DNA of 39,087 bases from Bacteroidales bacterium (GTDB lineage: Bacteria; Bacteroidota; Bacteroidia; Bacteroidales; UBA932), in NCBI GenBank assembly GCA_024689985.1, contig JAILCZ010000056.1, forward strand, positions 1-39,087. Reading direction: 5' to 3'. The translations under genes were made by a program, and so were the position numbers. Positions within the stretch are counted from its first letter, which is position 1; every line of letters starts with the position of its first letter. Under the pieces are notes generated by a model. It was given only the letters and a program-made list of their open reading frames with translations. It was not told the origin of the DNA and did not search any database. Shown piece after piece: positions 18,113-27,486 of this stretch.

Positions 18113-19353
18113 TTCCTCGTCTGTCCGTTTCCGTTGATGAGCCACTTGTAGGTGTTGAGTTCGCAGAGACCCATAGGTCCGCGCGCTCCCAGTTTCTGAG
18201 TGCTGATGCCGATCTCCGCACCGAGTCCGAATTCTCCTCCGTCGGTGAAGCTGGTCGGTGCGTTTACATAGACGCAGGCCGCATCCACCTTCTTCTGGAA
18301 GACGGCTGCGTTTTCTTCGTTCGTGGTCACGATGCTTTCGCTGTGTCCGGATCCGTTGATCCTGATGTGCTCGAGGGCCTCGTCAAGGTTCTGGACGGTC
18401 TTGATGGACATCCTGTAAGCCATAAATTCAGTGCCGTAGTCATCAGGCGTGGATTTTACGAGAAGTTCCTGCGGGTATTTTCCTTCAAGGGCGGAGTAGC
18501 TCTTTTCGTCGGCCATTATCTCCACGTTCTTGGTCGCAAGATTCTTGCAGATTTCCGGCAGCTCGGAGAGTTTCTTTTCGTTTATGATCAGGCAGTCGAG
18601 GGCGTTGCAAACGCTCACTCTTCTGGTCTTCGCGTTCATTACGATCTTCGCTGCCATTTCATTGTCGCTTTCCGCATCCACATAGCAGTTTACAACTCCG
18701 GCACCCGTCTCTATGCAAGGGACTTTGGCGTTGTCCCTTACAAAGTCGATGAGTCTGCGGCTGCCTCTCGGAATTACCAGGTCAACGAGACCATTTGCCG
18801 TGAGCATTGCTCCCGTAGCTTCGTGGGTTGCAGGAAGCAGTTCGCAGGCACTTGGGTTGAGGCCTTCTTCGCGGAGGACTTCCTGGATTATTTCCACACC
18901 CTTGCGGTTGCTGGAATCAGCGTCTTTCCCGCCTTTGAGCACGCAGGCGTTTCCGCTTCTGAGGCAGAGGGCGAAGACATCGTAGGTGACATTCGGCCTG
19001 GCCTCGTAAATCATACCGATGAGGCCGAAAGGTACTGTGACCTTCCTCAGACGGAGTCCGTTAGGCATTGTCCTGTCTTCAAGAATCTTTCCCGTAGGCA
19101 CTGGAAGGGCAGCCACATCCTTCATACTGTCGGATATGCCCTTGAGTCTTTCCGGTGTGAGGAGAAGCCTGTCGTAAAGAGGATTTGACTTTTCCATCCT
19201 GCTGAGGTCCTCTTCGTTCGCCTTGAGAATCTCGTCTTGCTTTTCCATTATTCTGTCTGCGACCTTGCAGAGAATCTCGCTTCTCTTTTCGTCGCTCAGC
19301 AGGGCTACTTCGAGGGATGCCGCCTTTGCTGCCTTGAATATATTTTCCAACAT
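18109..19353 (-). CDS. proA: Glutamate-5-semialdehyde dehydrogenase
   Basis: GLIGMIYEARPNVTYDVFALCLRSGNACVLKGGKDA...VIPRGSRRLI...TRRVSVCNALDCLII. Confidence 0.97.
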   Translation of the reverse strand: MLENIFKAAKAASLEVALLSDEKRSEILCKVADRIMEKQDEILKANEEDLSRMEKSNPLYDRLLLTPERLKGISDSMKDVAALPVPTGKILEDRTMPNGLRLRKVTVPFGLIGMIYEARPNVTYDVFALCLRSGNACVLKGGKDADSSNRKGVEIIQEVLREEGLNPSACELLPATHEATGAMLTANGLVDLVIPRGSRRLIDFVRDNAKVPCIETGAGVVNCYVDAESDNEMAAKIVMNAKTRRVSVCNALDCLIINEKKLSELPEICKNLATKNVEIMADEKSYSALEGKYPQELLVKSTPDDYGTEFMAYRMSIKTVQNLDEALEHIRINGSGHSESIVTTNEENAAVFQKKVDAACVYVNAPTSFTDGGEFGLGAEIGISTQKLGARGPMGLCELNTYKWLINGNGQTRK

Positions 19354-19356
19354 TTT

Positions 19357-20427
19357 CTATTGATTCAGATAGAGATAATCGTAATGTACAATTGGCTTCT
19401 GGTCGTGTTCTCCTGTCGCCTTTGTCGCCGTTTCGCTGTCCATCGAGGTGCGTCCGACGGCAATTTCCTTCCCGTTTTCATCCACGATGCTGACGATGTC
19501 GCCTTCTTCGAACGAGCCTTCGATCCTTGTGACTCCCACGAGAAGCAGGCTCACTGCGCTTCCGCTCCTGAGGGCCTTTGCAGCATTATGGTTGATGAAG
19601 ATCACGCCCTTTGCGAAGCCGGCGCTGTGGGCGATCCATTTCTTCATACTTGAAACGGCTTCCGGATTCGGCTTGAATATGGTGCAGAGCGTGTCTTTCC
19701 CGGAGAAGATTGATGTGATTATGTTGTCTTTCTTGCCGTTTGCTATTATGACTTTTATTCCTTCTTCGGCAACCTTTCTCGCCGTGGTGTATTTGGATGT
19801 CATACCGCCTCGGCCGAATCCGCTCTTTCCGCTCTGGATGTATTTGCTGAGATCTTCATCAGGCTCGACGCTTCTGATTACGCTTGTGCCCGGTGCTCCT
19901 GGCTGTCCGTTCCAGATTCCGTCGATGTTGCTGAGAATAAGAAGGGTCTTCGCGTCCATCATTGACGCCACGAGGCCGGATAGCTCGTCATTGTCGGTGA
20001 ACATAAGCTCGGTAAGGCTCACGGTGTCGTTTTCATTGACGATAGGCACTACATTGCAGCGCAGCATCACGTCGATGCAGTTGCGCTGGTTGAGATATGC
20101 TTTTCTGGTTGAGAAATTCTCCTTCATCGTGAGAACCTGGCCAACCTTGACTCCGTAGTCTCCGAAATGCTGGCTGTACAGACTTACGAGCCTGATCTGT
20201 CCGATCGCTGAGAAGAGCTGACGCTGCTCGATGCTGTCCAGTTTGGCGCTGCTTTTAAGGGCGCTGCGTCCAGCTGCCACTGCGCCGCTGGATACCAGGA
20301 TGACTTCGTATCCTTTCTTGCGTAGTTTTACGATCTGGTCGACAATGGCTGAAATTCTGTTGACGTCTATTGTGCCGTCGTCCTTGGTAAGGACGTTGCT
20401 GCCGACTTTAATTACTATTCTTTCCAT
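19357..20427 (-). CDS. proB: Glutamate 5-kinase with C-terminal PUA domain
   Basis: MERIVIKVGSNVLT...VSSGAVAAGRSAL...IVNENDTVS...DNDELSGLVA..., then PUA. The 20448 start is a TTG extension; ATG at 20427. Confidence 0.96.
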   Translation of the reverse strand: MERIVIKVGSNVLTKDDGTIDVNRISAIVDQIVKLRKKGYEVILVSSGAVAAGRSALKSSAKLDSIEQRQLFSAIGQIRLVSLYSQHFGDYGVKVGQVLTMKENFSTRKAYLNQRNCIDVMLRCNVVPIVNENDTVSLTELMFTDNDELSGLVASMMDAKTLLILSNIDGIWNGQPGAPGTSVIRSVEPDEDLSKYIQSGKSGFGRGGMTSKYTTARKVAEEGIKVIIANGKKDNIITSIFSGKDTLCTIFKPNPEAVSSMKKWIAHSAGFAKGVIFINHNAAKALRSGSAVSLLLVGVTRIEGSFEEGDIVSIVDENGKEIAVGRTSMDSETATKATGEHDQKPIVHYDYLYLNQ

Positions 20428-21589
20428 TCTTTCCGAAAAATCTGTCAATGATAAGGGCTATGGCTCCGTCGCCGGTTACGTTGCAGGCAGTGCCGAAACT
20501 GTCCATAGTGATGTAGAGCGCGATCATAAGGGCCTGCTGCTCCTGAGAGAATCCAAGCATTGTGGACAAGGTGCCGAGGGCTGCCATTATCGCTCCTCCC
20601 GGAACTCCCGGGGCTGCAACCATCATTACTCCGAGCATCAGGATGAAACCTGCGAACTGTCCTGCGTCAATAGGCATTCCCTGCATCAGCATAAGGGCTA
20701 CTGCACAGGCCGTGATCTTCATTATGCTGCCTGAGAGATGGATGGTCGCGCAGAGAGGCACCACGAATCCTGCGATGTCCTTGTCAACCCCGTTTTTCTC
20801 AGTCTGAGCCAGCGTGACTGGAATTGTAGCTGCGCTGGATGAGGTGCCGAGGGCCGTGAAGTAGGCTGGGAGCATATTCCTGAGCAAAGTCCAGGGGCTG
20901 CGCTTCGTAAGCAGACCGGTGATGCCGTACTGAATAAGCAGGATCACGATGTGCATCGCGAAGATTATACCTATTATTTCAATGAATACGCTTATGATTC
21001 TGATGGCCTGGCCGGACCAGGTCATATACAGGAAAATTCCGAAAATGTAGAGAGGCAGAAGCGGAATTATCGCCTTCTCGATTGTCCTGACTATGATGTC
21101 CTTGAATTCCTCTGAAATCTGCTTGAGTCCGGGAGATGGAAGGAAGGCTATTCCAAGACCCAGGACGAATGAGAATACAAGGGCAGTGAGGACATCGAAC
21201 ATCGGTGTCAGTGTGATTTCAAAGTATGGTGGAATCGTCTTCTGGACCGTCTCTATCCCTGCGTCGCTGAAACTGCCGATGAATTTCGGGAAGAGGGTGT
21301 CTGAAATGCCGAAGGACAGGAATCCGCAGAAGATTGAGTCAAGATAGGCAATCAGGACGGTGATCACGAGAAGTTTGCCGGCATCTTTGCCGATATTCGC
21401 TATGGCCGGGGTTACCAGGCCGATGATGATAAGCGGAATGAGAAAGTTCAGGAAATTGGAGAAAAGATCGTTGAATGTCTGGAATATGCGGATTGCACCC
21501 CAAGGAAGGAAGGCACCGCAGATTACTCCGGCAATTATGGCCAGGACTATGCGGCCCAGCAGATTGATTTTTCTCAGATTGATTCCCAT
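20408..21589 (-). CDS. Dicarboxylate/amino acid:cation symporter (DAACS family)
   Basis: MGINLRKINLLGRIVLAIIAGVICGAFLPW..., GTSSSAATIPVTLAQTEKNGVDKDIAGFVVPLCATIHLSGS, MLGVMMVAAPGVPGGAIMA. Confidence 0.9.
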   Translation of the reverse strand: MGINLRKINLLGRIVLAIIAGVICGAFLPWGAIRIFQTFNDLFSNFLNFLIPLIIIGLVTPAIANIGKDAGKLLVITVLIAYLDSIFCGFLSFGISDTLFPKFIGSFSDAGIETVQKTIPPYFEITLTPMFDVLTALVFSFVLGLGIAFLPSPGLKQISEEFKDIIVRTIEKAIIPLLPLYIFGIFLYMTWSGQAIRIISVFIEIIGIIFAMHIVILLIQYGITGLLTKRSPWTLLRNMLPAYFTALGTSSSAATIPVTLAQTEKNGVDKDIAGFVVPLCATIHLSGSIMKITACAVALMLMQGMPIDAGQFAGFILMLGVMMVAAPGVPGGAIMAALGTLSTMLGFSQEQQALMIALYITMDSFGTACNVTGDGAIALIIDRFFGKNGKNSN

Positions 21590-21630
21590 TGTCAAATTTG
21601 CCTATTCAGTCAAATTTAGTAAAAACTATC

Positions 21631-22512
21631 CTAATTCGTGCCGATATAGAGGCATATCATTCCAAGAAGTACGAGGAACAGGTCGAAAGCCTTGTCTTTG
21701 AGATTTTTCTCCTTTATGATCCAGGCTCCGAGCAGGAAGCTGACTATCACGCTGCTGCGCCTTACCATTGAGACGATGCTGATCATCGAATCATGATCGC
21801 TCAGGGCCCAGAAATATGCAAAGTCCGCTGCGCTAAGGAATAGGCTTATCAGCAGTATGCTCCATCTCCACTTGAGTTTTTCCTTGTTCAGCAGGAGCGT
21901 CATCACCCCCATCATAATGCACTGGTAGATGTTGAACCAGCCCTGGACCAGCATCCTGTCCACTCCGTTCGAAAGAAGCCATTTGTCGTAAAGACCGCTT
22001 ATGGCTCCTATGACGGCGGCGATCACCACGGCCCAGATTCCTTTGTTGTGCTTGAAATCTATGCCTTCTTTCTTGCCGGTATGGCTAAGGAGAAAGAATG
22101 AGACGACGGCCAGGATGACTCCGGCCCATTGCCAGGCATTGAGCCTTTCTCCGAAGAAAAGCATTGCGCCGACGAGTACCATCACCGGTCTGGTCGCGTT
22201 TATCGGACCTACGATCGTAAGCGGCAGTTTCTTTATGCCGATGTATCCGAAGAGCCAGGATGCAAGTACGATTATGCTCTTGAGTATGACGAATTTGTGT
22301 ACATCCCAGCCGGCTTTGCCGACGTGGATGATGGTTCCGTCCAATACGTCCGTCGTGTAGGACAGAATGATGAGAGGGAGAAATATGAGACTGCAGAACA
22401 GGGTGTTGAGAAACAATACCGGTATCACTGCGTTGTCCTTCAGCGAAATCTTCTTCGCGAAATCATAGAATCCCAATAAAACTGCTGAGAGGAATGCTCC
22501 TGCTAACCACAT
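21631..22512 (-). CDS. EamA/DMT-family transporter
   Basis: About 10 TM segments in two repeats; GPINATRPVMVLVGAMLFFGERLNAWQWAGVILAVVSFFLLS and C-terminal SFLLGAWIIKEKNLKDKAFDLFLVLLGMICLYIG. Confidence 0.85.
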   Translation of the reverse strand: MWLAGAFLSAVLLGFYDFAKKISLKDNAVIPVLFLNTLFCSLIFLPLIILSYTTDVLDGTIIHVGKAGWDVHKFVILKSIIVLASWLFGYIGIKKLPLTIVGPINATRPVMVLVGAMLFFGERLNAWQWAGVILAVVSFFLLSHTGKKEGIDFKHNKGIWAVVIAAVIGAISGLYDKWLLSNGVDRMLVQGWFNIYQCIMMGVMTLLLNKEKLKWRWSILLISLFLSAADFAYFWALSDHDSMISIVSMVRRSSVIVSFLLGAWIIKEKNLKDKAFDLFLVLLGMICLYIGTN

Positions 22513-22514
22513 AA

Positions 22515-23714
22515 CTAACCTTTGACTTTGATGCCGGCGGCATACTGTCCCGGCGTCATTCCCGTAATTTTTTTGAATTTGCTGCTGAATGTCGCCACGC
22601 TGTCGAATCCGCAGGCGTCGGCAATCACTGCCTGTGACTCATTAGGATTCTGGACCAGCATTTTCTTGGCGTAATCTATCCTGAGATTTCCCAGATACTC
22701 CGGGAAAGTCATCTTGAGTGTCTTGTTGAGGAAAATCGACAGGTATGTCCTGTTCGTATGAAGGGCCATCGCTACATCGGAAATCGTGATTCCGTGCTGT
22801 TTGAAGGCTTCCTGATTTTCCATAAAGTTGAAGAACTCCTCGCTTTCGGCATAGTTGAGGGCCGGGGCTGGAGCAAGTTCTTCCTTTGGCTTCTCCTGCT
22901 TCACGTCAGGTATGTTCGTAAGAGGGGTGGCCATATTGGCGAATTTGAGCTCGCTTCCCTTCGGAAGAAGTCCCGTGAGGAAGATGAGTATCAGAATCAG
23001 AGAGGATATGAGGGAGAAGCAGTCCATTACGATCGGGTGGGAGAGAGCGAAGTTTCTGGTCATAGAAAGTTTCGCCGCCCATATTACGAGGATTATGGTG
23101 ATGTAGAGAGCCTGAAGGGAATGGATCCCGGTCTTCTCCTTGTTGAACAGGAAGCCTTTGATGGTAGCGATCAGACTCTTCTGCCTTATTCTGCTCTCCT
23201 GTACGAACATATATATTATCGAATAGACTATTCCGATGCAGATTATGATGTTGCATACATATCTTGTGGAAATCATCAGGACAGTGAAAATCCTGGTCTT
23301 GAACATCTCCGGAACAGGAGGATTGTCGTATGCTCTGATGAAGTCGGCCGAGGTGTCTATACCTATAACATAATATAGACTGAAGGCTATCGTGAACAGT
23401 GCGACAGGTGGAATTATCATCGAACCTACCCAGTGGTTGACCGGATTCTTTCCTATGAGTGTCCTATAATATGAATATGTTATTATAGGTATGCAAGGGG
23501 AGACGAACTGGGTGATGAGGTCGGTATATACGAGGGAATGGTAGGATGACGACGGGAACAGGTAGTTCGCGTCGGAGAAAAAGTATATTGCAGTGAACGC
23601 TGCTATGAATGTCAGAATCGTCTCTGAGGCAGACTTGCCCTTTCTCACCAGCAATACCAGGGTAAAGATGGTGCAGACCGAACAAGGTAGCAGCAGTATG
23701 AGAGTTTTGAACAT
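22515..23714 (-). CDS. Membrane-anchored AraC-family transcriptional regulator, copy 2
   Basis: Several TM segments in the first ~250 aa; C-terminal HTH_18 ...FPEYLGNLRIDYAKKMLVQNPNESQAVIADACGFDSVATFSSKFKKITGMTPGQYAA. Confidence 0.85.
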   Translation of the reverse strand: MFKTLILLLPCSVCTIFTLVLLVRKGKSASETILTFIAAFTAIYFFSDANYLFPSSSYHSLVYTDLITQFVSPCIPIITYSYYRTLIGKNPVNHWVGSMIIPPVALFTIAFSLYYVIGIDTSADFIRAYDNPPVPEMFKTRIFTVLMISTRYVCNIIICIGIVYSIIYMFVQESRIRQKSLIATIKGFLFNKEKTGIHSLQALYITIILVIWAAKLSMTRNFALSHPIVMDCFSLISSLILILIFLTGLLPKGSELKFANMATPLTNIPDVKQEKPKEELAPAPALNYAESEEFFNFMENQEAFKQHGITISDVAMALHTNRTYLSIFLNKTLKMTFPEYLGNLRIDYAKKMLVQNPNESQAVIADACGFDSVATFSSKFKKITGMTPGQYAAGIKVKG

Positions 23715-23716
23715 AG

Positions 23717-24919
23717 TCAGGAGTTCTTTTTATTCTGTTCCGCCCACATTCCAGGAGTCATTCCTTCCAGGGCCCTGAATTTTCTCGAGAAAGAAGATAC
23801 GCTGTCGAATCCGCACAGACTCGCTATCGTATCCTGTCTTTCGTCAGGGTGGGCTGCAATGTAGTCTTTTGCATATCTGATTCTCAGATTATTGAGATAA
23901 TCCGGGAAACTTGTCTCGAAATTTTTGTTCAGGATCTGCGAAATGTATGTCCTGTTGGTCTTCAGGTCTTCGGCTACTTTCGCAATGGTTATGCCTTTGA
24001 TCCTGAAGCCTTCCTGCTCTTCCATATATTTGAAGAAGGCGTCGCTGATCCTGTCGTCCTTGACTAAATCAGGAGTTATCTTCTTCCTTACGGTCTCAGG
24101 TGTGATCGTGTTCTTCTTGTTTGGCCTCATAAAGGCGCTGAAAATTTCCCTTGCGGTGATTTTGTTCTTTGACCTGAGAAGTCCGACTGCAAACAGCTGG
24201 ATAAGCTCAGCCGTCATCAGAAGGGCGAACAGGTCAGTGAGAAGATGGTGCTTGACCAGATATGTCCTGCTGAAGAATATTCTTATAAGTACTATAAGGA
24301 AGATGATCGTGCAATGAAGCGTCTGTACTCTTACCACGTTCAGTTTGTCGCCCTTGAAGTAATGTTTTATGATTGAGCGTGAACTGCCTCTTACATAATG
24401 ATTGAGGTGGAATATGTACATTATTGCAATGAATACATATACGCCAATGGCAGTGCGGTATCCGTATTTTGTGAAAAGAGTGATGGTCTTGTAGAGCGGA
24501 TGGTTGAATGTTTCGTTGTAAGCCCCGTATTCCAGATGCCTGAGATATTCAGCTGAATTCTGGATGCCTGCTACGAAATATAGGACGGTCGCACCTGTAA
24601 ACAGTATTACAGACGGTACTACGGAAATATACATCCAGTCCTTGAACGGGTTTTTCTTCGTAAGTGTCCTGAAATAGATGCAGACGAGAGGGAAGATTAT
24701 CGGGTCCGTGAACATCCTGATGATGTCGGAATATATGAGCATTCGGTCTCCTGCGGCCGCTGTTACCATATTTGCTTCCGCAAAGAAATGGAGGGAAGAC
24801 ATCAGTGTTATGATCATCATAAAGATCTCAGATGGCGTCTTTCCTTTTCTCATTATAAGGAAAAAAGTCATCATCAATGTCACCGTACAAGGCAACAAAA
24901 CTATGAGCTCATGAAACAC
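23717..24919 (-). CDS. Membrane-anchored AraC-family transcriptional regulator, copy 1 (paralog of the next gene)
   Basis: Same architecture; ...FPDYLNNLRIRYAKDYIAAHPDERQDTIASLCGFDSVSSFSRKFRALEGMTPGMWAE. Confidence 0.85.
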   Translation of the reverse strand: MFHELIVLLPCTVTLMMTFFLIMRKGKTPSEIFMMIITLMSSLHFFAEANMVTAAAGDRMLIYSDIIRMFTDPIIFPLVCIYFRTLTKKNPFKDWMYISVVPSVILFTGATVLYFVAGIQNSAEYLRHLEYGAYNETFNHPLYKTITLFTKYGYRTAIGVYVFIAIMYIFHLNHYVRGSSRSIIKHYFKGDKLNVVRVQTLHCTIIFLIVLIRIFFSRTYLVKHHLLTDLFALLMTAELIQLFAVGLLRSKNKITAREIFSAFMRPNKKNTITPETVRKKITPDLVKDDRISDAFFKYMEEQEGFRIKGITIAKVAEDLKTNRTYISQILNKNFETSFPDYLNNLRIRYAKDYIAAHPDERQDTIASLCGFDSVSSFSRKFRALEGMTPGMWAEQNKKNS

Positions 24920-25088
24920 TTTTTTGTTTGAAATTTACAAATTTTCTTGAAAATTCAACAAATTTATGGCAATTAATCGTTTGGGATGGTATTTTTGCTG
25001 TTTGTTAAATTTGGTTGTTTTCTCAAAAAATTTGTTGAATTATTTATGTTTACCTAATATATTAACAAAAATTACACCCATCTTTGTA

Positions 25089-25148
25089 ATGTCATTTGAC
25101 GAGAGTGACAATTGTGATAATTCTTGCTCTTGTTGGATAGGGTTTTAA
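25089..25148 (+). CDS. Possible small peptide MSFDESDNCDNSCSCWIGF (tentative)
   Basis: ATG...TAA of 20 codons in an AT-rich intergenic region, followed by a strong terminator; no homology known to me. Confidence 0.25.
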   Translation: MSFDESDNCDNSCSCWIGF

Positions 25149-25180
25149 CAAAATGACGCGATTATTTATTTATTTGGGGA

Positions 25181-25213
25181 GCCAGCACTGAAATATGTGC
25201 TGGCTATTTTTTA
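25181..25213 (+). terminator. Intrinsic terminator of an orphan transcript
   Basis: GCCAGCAC-TGAAATAT-GTGCTGGC-TATTTTTTA: perfect 8-bp stem plus U tract. Confidence 0.9.
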
Positions 25214-25404
25214 ATCCAACGTTCAAATATAGTAATTTTATTTTTATAGGTTTTTCAACTGATCTTCATTTTTGTTGACTCTCCGTTTTCCCTTCGAATC
25301 ATATTATAATAATAAGATAAGGCAGAATAATATTCTCATTCCTAATCTACCTAAAGAAGAAAAACCTAAAGTGCAAGAATTTTTAAATATTTTTATGAAT
25401 ATTC

Positions 25405-25435
25405 TTTGCGGAGTAAATTTCATTTCCTATTTTTG
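25405..25435 (+). promoter_or_regulatory. Bacteroidota promoter of the ilv-leu operon leader
   Basis: TTTG (25405-25408), N19, TATTTTTG (25428-25435). Confidence 0.8.
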
Positions 25436-25472
25436 TGATGCGCTCAATACAGAGCGCTATAATTTTGCAATT

Positions 25473-25535
25473 ATGATTTTAAGTTTATCTATTATCGTCG
25501 TGATTATTCTACCAGTGCTTGTGGTGAAACCATAA
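25473..25535 (+). CDS. ilvL: ilv leader peptide MILSLSIIVVIILPVLVVKP
   Basis: ATG ATT TTA AGT TTA TCT ATT ATC GTC GTG ATT ATT CTA CCA GTG CTT GTG GTG AAA CCA TAA: 14 of 20 residues are Ile, Leu or Val. ilvL is used as a functional name. Confidence 0.88.
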   Translation: MILSLSIIVVIILPVLVVKP

Positions 25536-25576
25536 ACTCTGGGAAGTCGCGCGTAATATAGATTTAAGGATATTAG

Positions 25577-25611
25577 CGAGCCCTTCTCAGAATATGAGAG
25601 GGGCTCGTTTT
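25577..25611 (+). terminator. ilv attenuator terminator
   Basis: CGAGCCCTTCTCA-GAATA-TGAGAGGGGCTCG-TTTT: 13-bp stem with one U-G pair, about 32 nt before ilvD. Confidence 0.92.
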
Positions 25612-25643
25612 GCAAGAAGACATTAAAGGATACTATAATTTTT

Positions 25644-27479
25644 ATGAAACATCAATTTCGCAGTGCAGTTACTCAGGAGGGACGCCGAATGGCCGGTGCC
25701 CGTGCACTCTGGGTTGCAAACGGTATGAAGAGGGAGCAGATGGGCAAACCGGTAATCGCCATCGCCAATTCCTTCACTCAGTTCGTTCCGGGTCATACGC
25801 ATCTCCACGATGCGGGACAGATCGTAAAGGCTGAGATAGAGAAGCTCGGCTGTTTCGCGGCTGAATTCAATACCATAGCGGTTGATGACGGTATCGCAAT
25901 GGGCCACGATGGAATGCTGTATTCGCTGCCTTCGCGTGACATAATCGCAGACAGCGTAGAGTATATGTGCAATGCACATAAGGCCGATGCGCTGGTTTGC
26001 ATAAGCAATTGTGACAAAATTACGCCGGGTATGTTGATTGCCGCAATGAGGCTTAACATCCCGACGATTTTTGTAAGTGGCGGTCCTATGGAGGCCGGAG
26101 TCCTCGGCAAGGCCAAACTCGACCTGATCGATGCTATGATCAAGTCAGCGGACCCTACTATGAGCGATGAGGATGTGGCTGAAATCGAAAACCACGCCTG
26201 CCCGACCTGCGGCAGCTGCTCTGGTATGTTCACTGCCAATTCTATGAACTGCCTTACGGAGGCTATCGGACTTTCTCTTCCGGGAAACGGAACCATCCTC
26301 GCGACCCACAGGAACAGAATAGAACTTCTCTTCAAGAAGGCTGCCCGCCTTATCGTTGAGAATGCCTATAAATATTATAGGGATGGTGACGAAAGCGTTC
26401 TTCCAAGAAGCATCGCTACCCGTCAGGCCTTCCTGAATGCAATGACTCTCGATATCGCAATGGGCGGATCCACAAATACCGTCCTCCATCTTCTCGCCGT
26501 CGCCAATGAGGCTCAGGCTGATTTCAAGATGCAGGATATCGATATGCTTTCGAGAAAGGTTCCTTGCATCTGCAAGGTCGCTCCTAATACTGCAAAATAC
26601 CATATCCAGGATGTGAACCGTGCAGGTGGCATCGTCGGCATTATGAATGAGCTCGCCAAGGGCGGTCTCGTGGATACTTCCCTCAAGAGAGTGGACGGTA
26701 TGACGCTTGCCGAGGAAATAGAGAAGTACAATCTTCTCGGAAATCCTACGGATGAGGCCAGGAAGGTTTATTCCAGCGCTCCTGGAAACAGATATAACAT
26801 TGTCCTCGGCAGCCAGGAAAATTATTATGACGAGTTTGACCTTGACAGGGAGAACGGATGCATCAGGGATCTTCAGCACGCCTATACCAAGGACGGCGGT
26901 CTCGGCGTCCTCTTCGGAAACATCGCTCAGGACGGCTGCGTTATCAAGACTGCCGGCGTGGATGAGTCCATCTGGCATTTCGAGGGAACTGCGAAGGTGT
27001 TCGATTCCCAAGAGGCTGCCTGCGACGGCATCCTCGGCGGAAAGGTCAAGAGCGGTGACGTCGTCGTCATCCTCTATGAAGGTCCTAAGGGTGGCCCTGG
27101 TATGCAGGAAATGCTTTATCCTACATCTTATATAAAGAGTATGCATCTTGGCAAGGAATGTGCTTTGATTACCGACGGCCGTTTCAGCGGTGGCACATCG
27201 GGTCTGAGCATCGGTCATATTTCTCCTGAAGCTGCCGCCGGCGGAAATGTCGGCCTGCTCCGTGACGGAGATGTCATTGAAATCGACATTCCTTCAAGAA
27301 AGATAAATGTACGCCTTTCGGATGAAGAGCTCGCTCAGCGTAGAAAGGAAGAGGAGGCAAGAGGCAAGAAGGCCTTCACCCCTCCGTTCAGACAGAGAAC
27401 AGTCAGCAAGGCCCTCAAGGCTTATGCCGCTATGGTCAGCTCAGCTGACAAGGGTGCAGTCAGAATCATTGAAGATTAA
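25644..27479 (+). CDS. ilvD: Dihydroxy-acid dehydratase
   Basis: [78 protein letters not shown]. Confidence 0.97.
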   Translation: MKHQFRSAVTQEGRRMAGARALWVANGMKREQMGKPVIAIANSFTQFVPGHTHLHDAGQIVKAEIEKLGCFAAEFNTIAVDDGIAMGHDGMLYSLPSRDIIADSVEYMCNAHKADALVCISNCDKITPGMLIAAMRLNIPTIFVSGGPMEAGVLGKAKLDLIDAMIKSADPTMSDEDVAEIENHACPTCGSCSGMFTANSMNCLTEAIGLSLPGNGTILATHRNRIELLFKKAARLIVENAYKYYRDGDESVLPRSIATRQAFLNAMTLDIAMGGSTNTVLHLLAVANEAQADFKMQDIDMLSRKVPCICKVAPNTAKYHIQDVNRAGGIVGIMNELAKGGLVDTSLKRVDGMTLAEEIEKYNLLGNPTDEARKVYSSAPGNRYNIVLGSQENYYDEFDLDRENGCIRDLQHAYTKDGGLGVLFGNIAQDGCVIKTAGVDESIWHFEGTAKVFDSQEAACDGILGGKVKSGDVVVILYEGPKGGPGMQEMLYPTSYIKSMHLGKECALITDGRFSGGTSGLSIGHISPEAAAGGNVGLLRDGDVIEIDIPSRKINVRLSDEELAQRRKEEEARGKKAFTPPFRQRTVSKALKAYAAMVSSADKGAVRIIED

Positions 27480-27486
27480 TTATAAA

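Larger units (their letters stand above)
25440..25611 (+). promoter_or_regulatory. ilv-leu operon attenuation leader
   Basis: Ile/Val/Leu-rich leader peptide. Antiterminator arm UCUGGGAAG(UCGC) (25538-25550) is complementary to (GCGA)...CUUCUCAGA in the 5' arm and loop of the terminator (25577-25611). Confidence 0.88.

Noticed and set aside
25181-25213. The 25181-25213 hairpin as the ilv attenuator
   Set aside because: It lies upstream of the ilv promoter, so it cannot attenuate that transcript; the ilv attenuator is the separate 25577-25611 hairpin.
25272-25535. 87-aa plus-strand ORF MLTLRFPFESYYNNK...VVKP
   Set aside because: The better promoter lies inside it at 25405-25435. Only the last 20 codons (25473-25535) form a credible I/V/L leader peptide; the upstream part is AT-rich chance reading frame.
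26145-27218. 357-aa minus-strand ORF within ilvD, and the 357-aa ORF at 34710-35783 within leuA2
   Set aside because: Long antisense open frames over well-conserved enzymes; amino-acid composition is not protein-like and no motifs are present.
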